DNA of 64,000 nt from Diabrotica undecimpunctata (taxonomy: Eukaryota > Arthropoda > Insecta > Coleoptera > Chrysomelidae). This document shows positions 11,754-23,789 of this stretch, in pieces. How positions within the stretch are numbered: position 1 is the stretch's first letter; the number at the start of each line of letters is the position of its first letter. The notes beneath the pieces were generated by a model. It did not search any database, was not told the origin of the DNA, and was given only the letters and a program-made list of their open reading frames with translations. The DNA lies in NCBI RefSeq assembly GCF_040954645.1, contig NC_092803.1:8805230-8869229 (forward strand), in the 5' to 3' direction. The position numbers and the translations under genes are program-made.

Positions 11754-11961
11754 GATATCATAAACGTAGACGTTTTGTCCACCGACTTACAAGTTACCAA
11801 AAATCCTCTTGTTTTGGCAGTAGAGATCATTAGATTGTATTCCTCTGGTACGCAAATCCTATCTTTTCTCCTGCCTAAATTTCGATCGCACTATAAAAAC
11901 GAATGTCCACGCACAGGAAAGTACTGATAAACTTTCGAAACCAACATGAGCATGAACCATA

Positions 11962-12808
11962 TCAAGGTATTGTTTCTATTCTGTCCTCCGCAGCGTCACT
12001 AAACACTTGAAGTTTGTTTATAGCAGGATCCATATTCTGGATTGCCTTCCAAATTAGGCTACATACATCATCAGGTCCTCTTTTAGCTTCTCCTTCATGG
12101 TACGTGTAAAAATCTGCACAATTTGTTTTCAAATCGTGGACACAAAACACGTAAAGCCATAGTTTCCTGAGATAGGACTGAGATGAGATAGGACTGAGAC
12201 TGAGATAGGAGATAGGATTTTACATGTAGTCGAAAACAATAGTTCCGACATTTTCCTTTTCTTGACATAATCTCAACACTTCTTGCTGCTTCACGTAAAA
12301 CTTTTTAGTTCGTCTCAGATGTACCATCTTTTGACTTGATATTTTAGCCTTAAGTTCTTCACAAGTTAAACAAACGTTAACCTGTGGTCTTCCAAACGAT
12401 GTTGGCATGTTCGGGATACTTTTTGCAAAGAGTTCATGCATTATCTTCACATTGAGGTTAGCATCCAAATATTGCATTAATCTGGTGCTGTAATGTGATT
12501 CTTTTAACGGACATGTTCAAATCTGATGATCGATCGCAAGAACAACATTGTTATGTATCCTGTTCAATTTTTGGACGTCCACTGTACACACTTTGTAGAA
12601 TCGTTTGCTTTTCTTCTAAACTAAACTTCTGTGTGCACCGTTTTTTACATGTATACTCACTAACAGTATTTGATTTTGCCGGCAAAATACGCCCTGTAGT
12701 TGAACTAGTATAGGTTTCACCGTGTAAACAAAGGAATTTTTGTACCTCGTGTTTATATAAATGTTTATTTCGTACCGTTTTCTCTTCCGTGACGTCGCCA
12801 AATCGCAT
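11962..12808 (-). pseudogene. GHS-family DDE transposase fragment
   Basis: Three minus-strand blocks in order. 12551-12808: N-terminal C-x3-C-x-Q-KFSLEEKQTILQSVY region. 12220-12477: LDANLNVKIMHELF, SFGRPQVNVCLTCEELKAKI, RRTKKFYVKQQEV and ENVGTIVFDYM, the last carrying the first presumed catalytic Asp. 11962-12150: RKLWLYVFCVHDLKTN (starting near 12165), YHEGEAKRGPDDVCSLIW and VFSDAAED, a degraded form of the second catalytic SD(A/C).G.QNRN motif. The piece between FDYM and RKLW that relatives have is replaced here by a short tandem repeat. Downstream motifs are lost. This is the same protein family as 36562-38859. Confidence 0.75.
12166..12216. repeat. Short tandem repeat, units of ctgagatagga type
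   Basis: Four to five imperfect copies of a motif like ctgagatagga lie between two conserved blocks of the transposase pseudogene and take the place of about 16 residues present in relatives. Confidence 0.7.
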
Positions 12809-14690
12809 AAAATATTTATGTTACTGTCCTCACTGCTATTACTATCAGTAGTCTAGACAATTTTCTGTTAAAAATATCAACAAACAAAACAAGAACCACT
12901 ATTTTCATCACCACTAGTTACAGCATGTCGCCGTAGGCCGCCAAAAAACACGTAACAAACAGATTCAACGGTAAGTTTGAAGAAAGAAATAATTCCTTGA
13001 TTTATTTCGTTCTTAAAACTGTCTCACATTTCGTGTTAGAATATCTCCGTAACTTATACGGTTTTTATTCCCTACTTAGCGCAGACAGAATGGGTCTTGC
13101 CTTCTTCTAACTGGTGGTTCAATTGGAGTTATTGCTGTTTCAATTATCAAGATATCAGCTTTATTATCAGCTTGTTTCACAAAAATATTTTTATTGATAA
13201 AATATTATTGTTGAGTGGTGGGAACTGTTATAAATTCATTAAATAAGATATTGGAAGATGAAGGTGTTATTGTAGTTCGCTCACGTTATTCTGCAACGTT
13301 AATATTTTTCGTACAATCGGTATAGCCTCCAAATACTACAGTAGCCCTATGGCCATAATGTCAACGTACATACATTGTCGATGTCGACATTAATCCCATT
13401 CCTTTATTTTAGAGGCACCAATTATTCAAGTCCATATCTGGAACGTTAGATGTCTCATTTAGATATATCTGTTTTGCGGTACCTTTTTCAACGAATCCGG
13501 CCGTTACGACATATAGAAACCCACCCCATCATTCTCGAGCTTTACAGCAAACGCTACTCGAGTGGTTCTTATACCCGCTGTCATTTCGGCGTGAACGTAG
13601 CAGGAACGGTTACTGCTGAAAATTAAGCGTCATGAATCGTTAAATTTCCAGCAGAGGCAGCCGTGTCTCCGCTAACTAGAGTCATATGTTTTGATCAATA
13701 ATGCGTGTAATTGATAGTAGGAAATCTTCAATGGTAAGTTTAACATCCCCAGGTGCAGGAAAAACGACATTAAATCGACACAAAAGCTGCGATTCCCCAG
13801 CCGTAGACCGTCTCGTGGGAAAAGAATTTGAATTGAGGGTACGTCAGTTAATTTGGAGTTTTAATAGAAATAATAAATAACAGTGTCATGAGTACATGGT
13901 ACACTTCTGGTGAAAAGCCTACAAAAGTTATTTTTTTTGTTCCTTTTACTTATAAAATTAAAATAAAATATACTGAAACTCGATAAAATCCCTAGTATTA
14001 AATATTAAAATTAAGAAACTCAGTAGCCAAATGAAAATAGTTTTACCACAACAAACTTTTCTTTTAACTATTTTTTTTTAACTATTTTTAGTAATTTTTT
14101 CAATAATAATAATAATTTCTAGGATCTGCAACCACATTTGTCTTATATAGAATTTAATTTTTTATCCTCTTAACAGTTATTCTAAAACCAATGGTTGCTA
14201 AGATGTATTAGAAAAAACGAGGAAAAAACTGAAATTTTTATTATTATTTTAATAATAATAATAAATAAAAAGTCCCATATTATTCACAATTGTATAAAGT
14301 GACTCATGTTTTAATTATTTTTTGTAGGCTAGTGAAATTGGACGTTTACCCTATAGAAAAAAATATTTTTGTTCCGACAAAAGGAGAAAATTTAATTATT
14401 ATTTAATAAACAAATTAGAGGATTATTGCAGAATAGGTTTAATCTCTTAAAAATTGACAAAAACCTTCTTTTTCTAATTGTTCAAAGAATATAAGTTGAG
14501 ATTTTTTATGAAGTCAATTTCAGTAATCTGACTGGTCTATTTTTAAACTGTTCAAATGTTTTGGCAAAGATTTGGGTTCTAAGAAAAATATAACGTTGTC
14601 AGCGTGTATGATTCAACTTGAAGTTATCTGCAATGCTGTAGTTAATATCTTTCTCTAACTGTAGATAATGTCTGCGATCAACAACATAAT
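12809..14690. other. Probable intron sequence, no gene seen
   Basis: Mixed composition. 13080-13860 is less AT-rich and contains no recognisable coding block; 13920-14470 is very AT-rich with poly-A/T runs. A consensus-like splice donor (ggtaagttt) appears near 12970 and 13735 but without an adjacent open, conserved exon. Confidence 0.35.
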
Positions 14691-14786
14691 CGCAAATTAC
14701 GACGATGTAACTGCCTACAACGCCATTGTTCGGGAGCAATTTCATTATCTATTATCTGTACGTCTGTTTCATAATCGAACTTACAG

Positions 14787-15270
14787 GTGTCTCATAAAGC
14801 AAAGAACAGATTCCTAGTATTATTCGTGAAGAATGTTCGTGGTTTAAGAACTAAATTACATGACTTTTATACTAGTATGTTGTCTTGTGGCCATGATATA
14901 ATTTTAATTACTGAATCATGGTTAAATACTAGTGTCCTGGATGCTGAGCTGTTTGACAATAGGTATAATGTAGCAAGAAGAGATAGAGATAACAATAAAA
15001 CTCGTGGAGGTAAGTTGATTATTGCAGTTAAGAAAAAGATAGTATTTGAACACATTCATTTTAACACTAACAGTAAAATTGAATGTTTAGTAGTAAAAAT
15101 AAAATACCACAAGTGTAATTTATTATTAATATGCGTGTATTTTGCACCTTCTGTTTCTATGTTAGTTTTTAATAACTTTTTAGTAAATGTTTATTGAAAA
15201 TATTGTTTGTGATAATGTAGATGTCTTTATTGTTGGAGATTTTAATATACCTATGTATTAGGCACATGTG
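14787..15270 (+). pseudogene. LINE apurinic-type endonuclease domain
   Basis: The N-terminal endonuclease motifs are visible: NVRGLRTKLHDFYTSM, then HDIILITESWLN (the catalytic E of the T-E-(S/T)-W motif), then RRDRDNNKTRGGKLIIAVKK and LLLICVYFAP. A frameshift after 15180 leads into DVFIVGDFNIP (near 15220-15255), which carries the D-F-N motif. The domain nicks target DNA to prime reverse transcription in LINEs. The broken frame makes it inactive. Confidence 0.85.
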
Positions 15271-15278
15271 ATAAAAGC

Positions 15279-17325
15279 TTGAGACTGAATCAGTTTTTAA
15301 GTATATGTGATCTATGCCAAATAAATTCAGTAGTAAACTATATGGGTAGAAAGTTAGATTTAGTACTATCCAATATTCATGTGGTTTGTGCTAGAAGTAG
15401 TGATCCATTTGTTCAGGAGGATAACTATCATCCTTTTCTTAACTTGACAGTGCAGCTCAAAGGTCTCAACAGTGATAAACATAAAATTCACTCATCTTTG
15501 GAATATGATTATTCTAGGGGCAATTTTCTGCTCTTGTATAATCTAATTAGATCAATAAATTGGGATGGATTAAAACATACCAATGATGTAAATAATGCTA
15601 TACAAACCTTCTATGATAAAATGTTTGAATGTATTGAACAAGCAGTACCTAAAAAATCTAACAATAGTAGTTATAGTAAGTACGGTTTTCCTAAATATTT
15701 TTCTCAAGATTTAATTTGTAAAATCAATAAGAAGAACAAGTTGCATAGGCAAGTACAGGGTGGACATGTTAATATCCAAATCAAGAATGAGTACAACTGT
15801 CTTAGGAAGTCCATTAAAATACAAACAAAATCGTATATGAGTATATAAAATATCATGACACTGTAGAAACAAATGTTAACATGGACTCAACTAGTTTTTG
15901 GTCATTTGTGAAATCCAGAAGTAGTTCCAGGGGTATACCAGCAGAAATTAAATTAGACAACAATATTTACACTGGTTCTGATGGAGTTTCTAATGCATTT
16001 GCACTATACTTTAAGTCAGTCTATAGCATCTCATCTGATATGAAGATACTAAAGTTTTATGGTATTCTAAAGTTTGATGAGATAACTGAAGAAGCCATTA
16101 GAGCTGGTGTAAAGAGATTAAAACCCAAGAAATGTATAGGTAAAGATAATCTACCTGCTTATATCTATAAGGGGTGTATTGACCAACTTGTTGAACCATT
16201 ACAGGTTATATTTAATCTAGCTTTAAAAACTAATACCTTTCCTAAAAAATTAAAAGATACCATTACAGTTCCTATTTTTAAATCTGGTAATATTAATGAT
16301 GTAAAAAATTATAGACCAGTTAGTATTTTAAATTCTTTGACAAAAATATTTGAATCTATTTTATATAACAACCTATTACAACATTTTATCGAACCTTTTA
16401 ATCAATATCAATATTGATTTCTACCGGATAGATCAACACTTACACATTTATGTACTTTCACACAATCTGCTGCAGATGCCATAAATACTAAGAGGAAAAT
16501 GGATGTAATCTTCACTGATTGTGCAAAAGCATTTGATAGGGTTTATTACTAGAAAAACTGGACACTTTTGGCCTCTTAATTAATGCATTAGCATTTTTGA
16601 ATTCGTACCTAGCAGATAGAAGTCAGCAAGTTAGAGTTGGTAATTTTTTCTTAGAGGAATATTCCGTAACTTCTGGAGTTTCTCAGGGCAGCAACCTGGG
16701 ACCACTCTTATTTGCTTGCTTTATAAATGATCTTTCTAGTTGTCTCAAATTTTCCACTTGTTTAATGTTTGCAGATGATTTTAAGATATTTACAGTGGTA
16801 GAAGATCAATGTGATTGCCAACTATTACAACTAGATTTGAATGCGATATCTAATTGGTTTCAGATCAATAGAATGGATCTAAATGTTGAAAAGTGTTCAG
16901 TGATGACTTTCACACGTAACAGGAACTTTATTAAAATGGTTTATTATATCAATAATAGAGAATTGCCCAGAAAATACGAGTGTAATAATCTTGGTGTGAA
17001 TTTTCAGTAAAGCTTGCACTTCAGTGATCACTATTACATTGCTACTAATAAGGCTTTTAGGATGTTAGGAATTATAATTAGAAACACCAAACATTTTAAG
17101 ATGATAGATAGCATAATTAAACTATATAATTCCTTGGTAAGACCACATCTTGAGTATGCTTCTGTAGTTTGGGCACCCCATGCAGAAGTAAATATAGATT
17201 TAATTGAAAAGGTACAAAAAAGGTTTTTAAGATATCTATATGTTAGAAAATATAATTCTAATCCATACTTGGTGTCTTACCGGAGTAGGATAGGAAGAGG
17301 AATAGTAACTCTATTTGAAAAATAA
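15279..17325 (+). pseudogene. LINE reverse transcriptase, broken in several places
   Basis: 15279-15848 is the linker between endonuclease and polymerase. 15881-16417 covers FWSFVKSRS, then fingers motifs KPKKCIGKDNLPAYIYKG and KNYRPVSILNSLTKIFESIL. Around 16430-16550 an out-of-frame segment still reads FTDCAKAFDRV. 16597-17010 holds SGVSQGSNLGPLLFACFIND and the catalytic FADD box (CLMFADDFKIF). 17014-17325 is the thumb (SLVRPHLEYASVVWAPH). All conserved polymerase motifs are still readable, but at least four frame breaks separate them. Confidence 0.88.
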
Positions 17326-17404
17326 GGAATTATTTTATGGCGCAGAAAATATCTGAAACAAATAAACGGAATTTTGAAGAGATGAAAAAAACATATACAG
17401 TTAA

Positions 17405-17770
17405 AATATGGGTAAATTAAGGACATGTGACAAAAATATGGCAGGATTTAAATGTGAAAAGCAAACGACAAGCTTTCCTTACTGGTTTATCGACAGGTTT
17501 AAAAGCCCCATCCGGAAAAGGAAAACGCCTTATTATTAGTCATATTGGTAGCGTCTCAGGATTTGTTGAAGGAGGTTTAAATGCATTTGTTTCTAAAAAG
17601 ACTGAAGATTACCATAAGGAAATTAATGCAGAGATCATTATGAAAAATGGGTTCCAGATATTATGTTAAACAGGGAACCAGGATCTGTTATTGTTATGGA
17701 TAACGCTCCATATCACTGCCGGCGTGTAGAACAGTTATCAACCGAGTTACTAAACTTAGCTGTGCTGTAG
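17405..17770 (+). pseudogene. Tc1/mariner-type (DDE_3) transposase fragment
   Basis: The + strand reads TKIWQDLNVKSKRQAFLTGL, then KAPSGKGKRLIISHIGS.SGFVEGGL, DYHKEINAEI and, after a frameshift near 17640, EKWVPDIM...SVIVMDNAPYHCRR. The MDNAPYH motif holds the second catalytic Asp of this DDE group. Only the central catalytic region remains, with neither the DNA-binding N-terminus nor the final catalytic residue. A relative on the minus strand lies at 30430-31010. Confidence 0.82.
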
Positions 17771-18178
17771 TTTTATCTGTGCTAAAAGTTACTAGAAGAT
17801 CCTTTTTCTAATCTCATGTCAATAAGTCTCATTTGACAATAGGAATTAAATTTAATCCTTGAATCCATAAGTTTAATAATTTAAACGGATAAAGGACTTT
17901 TCCCAAAAAATATATTTAACAAGGACTAGTCTTCTTCATCTAAGGCATTTATAAAATAAGAAAATAAGTAAATCATGTATCATAAAAATATATTTTTATG
18001 ATAATCAATTCGTTCTAAGATCCTGATTATTTTTTAAATAAAAACCGCACGCCTTTGACTCGTCGATTTCCTTTCCACTCAAACCTGCAAATGTCTACAT
18101 TGAAAATATTGGTCACTTTCTACAATTGTGGTACTGTCACCGAACAACGTACTGTGCTGTACTTTTGAGAACTGGCAC

Positions 18179-20913
18179 CATCGAGTTAGAATCTATGGAG
18201 AGATTGTTTTGACACTTTTGACAGATCGTATATGTTTGTTTACGTTTGTTGTTTTTCGAATATTTTTAGTTTTATAATACTTTTATAGGAACTTGTAACG
18301 ATAAGATTACTTTATCGTTACTGAGAAATTTAAAATAACTTAATTCTGCCTGTAAGATATGCAACCAACTATACATGTAATCGTATTATCAATTGTTTAT
18401 CAATTGGTCAAACTGCTTACTGTCGCTTCCGCTTAGCTTGGAACTGACGGAAGCCGACGATTTTAAAAGTGTAAGACTCACTTGATATCGAACCATTGAC
18501 CGAGGCAGAGAACGATTGGTTGATACTCCAGCGACCAACGCACATGGCTCAAGTTATCAGAAAAGAAATTTAAGTTATTCAGAGGTGATATTAAGTTAAA
18601 GAAGGCGTTTTTTTTTTATATTAGAAGTTTTGGAAAAAGAAGATTTTGGTTCAATTGTTGAAATATTGTTGCGTTGGGTGAGTTTCATTTTAATTAAAGT
18701 ACATCATTTTTTTTTTTAACCATTATTAGTTTCATATTAAAATCATTTATTCAATAATTTTACCTTAATTATATTAGTCAAATCACGTTCAGAATTCTTT
18801 CTGTTAGAAATTCTCCTAAGTACACGTTCTCATCAATATCCAAGCAATTCGGTAATGTAAGGAGATCCTTCATTACTATTTGCCTATAATATATTCGTGA
18901 TAAGTTAAATTTTAGTTCTTCAGTGAAATATTCATAGTAAATTCCCAACATTTTTTTTAATACATAGTTTTCGATTAATTTTCCAAGGTCACAAAAAGTG
19001 TACGAAACCTTCACTAATTATCATCTTCTGACTAGTTTTTCTTGTCCTAACCGCCTTGTTGTTTATCAACTCTGAATAAAGCTAATGAGAGCTTCTTTGA
19101 TTTTATTTTAGTCGTTGGAGGAAGAAAGAATATAAAGTCAATACAATAAACATTATTTTGGATTTGGGGTAATAACTTTCAGTTGAGTTTAGTTTGGAGT
19201 TTTTTGGTTTTTCCCGAATATTGGAATAGCGGTTCAGTTTGGTGCTAGAACAGTGGGCTTACAGCGTTCACCCGAACGAGTCCCGGCGGCGTAAGGCGTC
19301 CGGAAGAAGAACCTTCTCGGCTTGAGAGTAGACAGGTTTTTTTTTTACTGTTTGGTAATATCGTAAAAATAAGTTACTTAAATATTGTTTAAACTTTAGT
19401 GAGTGAACGAACCAAAACTTAAAAATAATCCTAGTCAATTTTCATAATTCATATTTGCGTATCATTATATATCTTACATTCAATTTTTTTCTTAACATCA
19501 TTTGCTTATTTTTTTTGTGTCATTAAATATTTTAAATATATATATGTATTAGTAATAACAGGGTAGGGGTGGATTTTAATACACTTTGTAAGGTCATTTG
19601 TGCACAAAGGTCCATTTTGTATTTTTACAGCCCTACTGGTAACGTCACTGATTTATCTTGGATCTGTTCCTTTCTGAACAGACCAATTGAAATATATTTA
19701 CAGGTTATCTGATTGGAATCAACTTAGAAATTGTCGAACTGATACATTGTGTTAAATATAGGGAAGGGTAATAATTGTTTTAATATATAAATAGGTTGGT
19801 TGTAGTAAATTTTGTTTTAATTAATGAATAAAACTTCATAATAAAAGTTCCTACTTTTCTAGCATATTAGAGGGTGTAAATATATTGTAAATAGGGATCA
19901 ATAGGTTTTTTGTATGATAGGGTATTTAAGTTAAATTGTATATTACGGTTTACAGGTTTTTCTATTTTATTATTATTAAATTGGGTTATAAGTAATAATC
20001 TGTTTTATTAAACAACCTTTTTTTAATAAAGTATATCTAGTTACAGAAACCATAGTTAGCAGCAGCAATAAAGTCACTAGGTGAAGTGTTTGTTAGACTA
20101 AGAGTCCAGTAAACATCTTCCCTGGCGCCCAAATCATTCTTCTCTCATATATTCCTGTTGTCAGTACTTACCCTTAGTTCGTTTTGGTTATTCTTATATT
20201 TCCTTAGTTAATATACATCTTGTCTATTCTTTACTGTTTTCTCAGGGCATGCAAATAGGCCTAACCCTACCTTGAGTATCAACTGGCCAGTCTCAAGCAT
20301 ACCCAGCTAGCCTAACTGCATTCAGTTTCAACTCTTATTTTAATTTAGTTTCAAACTTATCTTCACACTACTCTACAGATCTTATAACATCAGGGACATA
20401 GTCCCAAGGGATCTGCCTACTATATTTGTTACAGTAGCGCCCAAAGTGGAGAAATATAATTTTGTTACAAACTGTAATAATATATTGTGATTGTGCATAA
20501 TAATGGTTTCTTGTTCTCAACGTAGTTGCAGTAGCAGAAGCAATGTTAATAAAAAGTCTTCAGGAATAACATTCTACAGGTTAGTATACAAATATGTAAA
20601 CAAAGTAGTGGCCCGTACTTCAGAGAATAAATTAATAGTATTTGATTGTATTAATTTATCTTTATGTATAATATATCGTGTTTTTAGTGTTTACCGCGGG
20701 ATAAATAAATCATAGTTTATTAAAAATGTATTGCACTTTGTAGATTATGATTAAATCTTCTGAATAACATATTTTTATAGTAGTTTTAATATTATTTGAG
20801 TCCGGCCATGATCCCACCGCCATATTGGTATTACCGTTAGCCACGCCTACCTACGCCGTTTTTAATACACACGTTAATATGCTAATAGCTTCTCCATAGA
20901 TTCTAACTCGATC
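18179..20913. mobile_element. Candidate P-type transposon with 8-bp target duplication
   Basis: A perfect 22-bp inverted repeat (18180-18201 and 20891-20912; atcgagttagaatctatgga plus two bases) is flanked by an exact 8-bp direct repeat, actggcac, at 18171-18178 and 20914-20921. 8-bp duplications and an end beginning CA fit the P superfamily, and a THAP-type exon lies inside at 20503-20579. hAT elements also make 8-bp duplications, so the class is inference. No transposase catalytic part was recognised, so the copy is deleted. The interior at 19200-20450 contains LTR/primer-binding-site-like sequences and may hold an older insertion. Confidence 0.65.
20503..20579 (+). pseudogene. THAP zinc-finger first exon, followed by a splice donor
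   Basis: ATG at 20503 starts MVSCSQRSCSSRSNVNKKSS and continues GITFYR, the N-terminal half of a THAP C2CH DNA-binding domain (C-x4-C spacing, then the (I/S)(T/S)F(Y/H)R strand). The reading then meets attctacag|gttagtat, a good splice donor at 20580. The second exon with the C..H pair was not found: only about 330 bp remain before the element's right inverted repeat. The exon points outward, towards the near end, which is unusual for a P element and suggests rearrangement or deletion. P-type transposases begin with a THAP domain; a host THAP gene is the alternative. Confidence 0.5.
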
Positions 20914-21899
20914 ACTGGCACATAGTGAAATTATGATTTTTAGTGTTACTTGGAAGCGATTTATGTAAAAACTAAGTTAATATAGTTCCTACTTAAATGT
21001 GTTCATTTTAAAACTGATATCGCCTGGTCTAATATGACTATTTCGAATTGGTTTTCTAAAGCAGTCGTATGCTTACCACTTTAGTTTTCAAAAGTTTTCG
21101 TTAGTTATTACAAGTGAAATGTCTGTGTCTCACCTGGTGATAATTCAGTTTGATTAAAACAGACATTTTTAATTCCGTAAGGGCAGACGTTGCTGGAATC
21201 CAAAGAGGAGTAAATTAGACGTAAAATTCCGTTGTGACTTAATTGTCGAATAATTTTCAAACTTACTAATTACGGAGAGAAAAAAGTTGAGAGCTTTAAA
21301 ATGGGAAGGAAATTAAATGTCAATCTACTGGCCTCTAATTTGGCCGGAAAGCCAACAAAAACCAAAGCGGAAAGAATCGCAGATGGATAATTTGCAAGTT
21401 TTGCTTAATTGCCATGCACTTTTTCCAGAAGTCAGAAGTCGGAAAGAAAGATATTGGGAAATTTTACCGCTGACTGGATTAGTTTTAGTTAGGGTTGTTC
21501 GGGCTGCTGCGAAAGTAATTAATTATTATTTGCTTAAAATTAATTGAACTTTTCCTGGATGCTGGATTTTTATTTCTAATTTAATGAGTTATAGCGACAA
21601 ACCATGGAGATAAGGGCTTGTGGAATCTAAGAAATTTGAAATACTCTTAATTACTGCTCCGTCATGTACTTTTTACTAATCACTGAGTGGTATTAATATT
21701 GTAGAATAACTGATTAATCAGCATCACTTTGTTAAATTACCACTATTAACTAATCTTTCTCTTAGCCGTGATGCATCCAGGATTGGACATTGGCTTCCCA
21801 TATGAGTCTCCACTTGTTTCTATCGTGATGTGCTTCCTTTATAAAATTGAGCCTCTAACCACCTTGTTTATGATATTATTCGATTCTTCTTTGTGGATA

Positions 21900-22478
21900 T
21901 TCGCTCCATGCGTGACCATGGTAGGGGTACTTTGAAACGATGCCAGCGTGCGTAGCGGCGAAATATGACAAAATTGGACCTACCTTTTTACGCATAAATT
22001 TTATCAAAAATGTGTGCAAATACATATTGCGTATTTAATTGTATTAATCATAGCAAAAATAGTAAGTGTAGTTTTTATAGGTTCCCAAAGATTACATATA
22101 AATTAGAGAAAAGAATTATAACTGCAGAGTGCCTGATGACTTTAGCTTTTATATCATAACTTTTACTATTACTGTTTTTAAATATATGCTCTTTCACGTG
22201 AAAAACTTGATTTGCCAGTACTAGATTTTTCCCTTTCTTTTCCGTTTGTGGTTGAAAAGATATATTATTATGAATTTTGAGAAACCCAGTTTTTAATGCT
22301 ACATTTATTTTGTACATAAACTAAAAAAATATAATTAAAAAGTTAATTATTAATAATTGTCAATTTCGCATGTATTTAACAATGTCAAACATATGTCATA
22401 TGTTTAACCTGAAAATTGGTAGGTCCAAAACTGTCAAATGAAGGCGGTAGGTGTCGCATCAGTCACGCACGGAGCGAA
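21900..22478 (+). mobile_element. Short terminal-inverted-repeat element, copy 1
   Basis: 579 bp between inverted repeats ttcgctccatgcgtgac (left) and gtcacgcacggagcgaa (right), flanked on both sides by TA, a likely 2-bp target duplication. A second copy lies at 53660-54342 with more than 90% identity by eye. An inner inverted pair ggacctacc / ggtaggtcc and a small palindrome around acatatgtcatatgt lie inside. The + strand contains the start of a THAP-type exon. Copy 1 lacks about 115 bp present in copy 2, replaced by a few bases. Confidence 0.85.
22010..22115 (+). pseudogene. THAP-type N-terminus within short TIR element, copy 1
   Basis: ATG at 22010 reads MCANTYCVFNCINHSKNSKC followed by SFYRFPK. 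Spacing of the two first Cys and the (S)FYRFPK strand match the opening of a THAP zinc finger. The frame ends in stops shortly after the deletion point; the second Cys-His pair is absent. This implies descent from a THAP-bearing autonomous transposon. The matching segment in copy 2 starts at 53770. Confidence 0.5.
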
Positions 22479-23440
22479 TAGTCTCCATTTAATTATACCT
22501 ATATTATATCAGTTTTACAATATGCCATGTATACTTTCAGCTTAGGTTTGGGCTGTTTCTGTCATGCCTGTTACTTTTCTTTGTTCCTTCTCCAGTCTCT
22601 TATTTTTTTATGACGTAAAGATATACTCAGCATCGCTCGTTTCATTACCCTTTTTTCATTTTAACTCTTGCTGTTATTTTCTCCGTTAGTAGAAGCATTG
22701 ATAAGAATTCCAAGCTGAAAAATCAAGTTGTTTGTTTTTTAATTGTGACGGAGCTCTTTTAGACAAAAGACTCACTAAAACGCTGATTCAAATTAAAATA
22801 AACATATATTTGAAATAAATAATAAGTAACTAAACAGTAATTATAGTATGTTAGTACACACGCGGAGAAGAAAGGAAAGGATGGGTCATAGGAACAGAGA
22901 TGGAACGGGCCAATTAACACTCTAGCAGAAGCGGTTGGACATCAGTCAATATCCTAGGGCCAGTGCACTTGTTATCAGATCAAACTCTGACGGAACTCCC
23001 TGACGTTTGGCCTTCAGTCAATCTTCACTTTTCAAGATAATAAGTTGGCATTTTCTGTTTAATTTTCTCATTAACCGATTTATGTTTCAATTTTCTTTAG
23101 TTTATCTCAATCAGATTTAACGAGAAGTTTGCCAGTCCGTTCTTATTTGTATGCTTACTGTTTCCTTTATATCAACATTTGGGTAATCTACAAAATTTAT
23201 ATATAAATAATTACCTAAGATGTTCTTAGCGGTAAGTCTTATTTGTTTATGCAACACACTAGAGACTAGAGTGTATGTGTAGGTTATACTGTACTGTTTT
23301 ACACTATCACTTGTACTTTACAATACAAGGTCAAAAGGATTCTTCCACATTCTTCTTGAGTCCCCTGTAAGTTATTGAATTATCAAGAATCGGCAATGCT
23401 TTATGATGGCATAGGGGAATGTCATCAAAAGAATGATCTA
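22479..23440. other. Nothing recognised
   Basis: AT-rich sequence without coding pattern. A donor-like agcggtaagtctt near 23230 has no exon beside it. Confidence 0.35.
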
Positions 23441-23444
23441 AATC

Positions 23445-23712
23445 TCAGTGAAAAGATTTATTACTTATTTCCAAGTCTTTACATCCTACTAGGTGGCTCG
23501 ACAATCCGTTGTGGATCTTGGCCTGCTCACAAAGAAGTCGCCACTCCTGTCGATTCCTGGCAACTTCCCTCCATCTTCTGACTCTTAGAATATGTAGGTC
23601 TTCTTCCACATCATCAATCCATCTCCTTCGTGGTCGTCCTCTACTTCTTGTTCCCTCTGGTTTTGAAAATGTTAATCTCCTTGTCTCCTGTCTCGGTTTC
23701 TGCACTTTAATC
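23445..23712 (-). pseudogene. LINE reverse transcriptase C-terminal tail
   Basis: The minus strand encodes RLTFSKPEGTRSRGRPRRRW followed by IDDVEEDLHILRVRRWREVA, EWRLLCEQAKIHNGL. GRP(R/P)RRW-(I/V)DDVE.DL..L.VR.WR.VA..R.EW......A..H.GL is the near-invariant tail of a very abundant group of insect LINEs. Only about 85 codons of tail are present, the usual outcome of 5' truncation. A different LINE tail in the same orientation follows at 23790. Confidence 0.85.
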
Positions 23713-23789
23713 TTTCTTTCTTTCTCCCCTTCCTTTTACCCTATCAGGGTGTCGGATTTGGGCTAGCTATTTTAATTTCCATTTACCCA

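Larger units (their letters stand above)
14690..17340 (+). mobile_element. Jockey-like non-LTR retrotransposon, degraded
   Basis: About 2.6 kb in + orientation with endonuclease and reverse transcriptase blocks in the expected order. Several frameshifts and stops separate the blocks. No gag-like ORF1 and no poly-A tail were identified, so both ends are approximate. The sequence type (RT ending in FLRYLYVRKY) resembles that of the minus-strand LINE at 42690-45375, suggesting related families. It is followed at once by a Tc1/mariner-type fragment. Confidence 0.8.

Noticed and set aside
12960..12980. Splice donor-like ggtaagttt as sign of a host exon
   Set aside because: No conserved open reading precedes it and no acceptor defines an exon.
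21590..21625. Second SINE copy (agataagggcttg match)
   Set aside because: Only 13 shared bases, with no head, boxes or tail.
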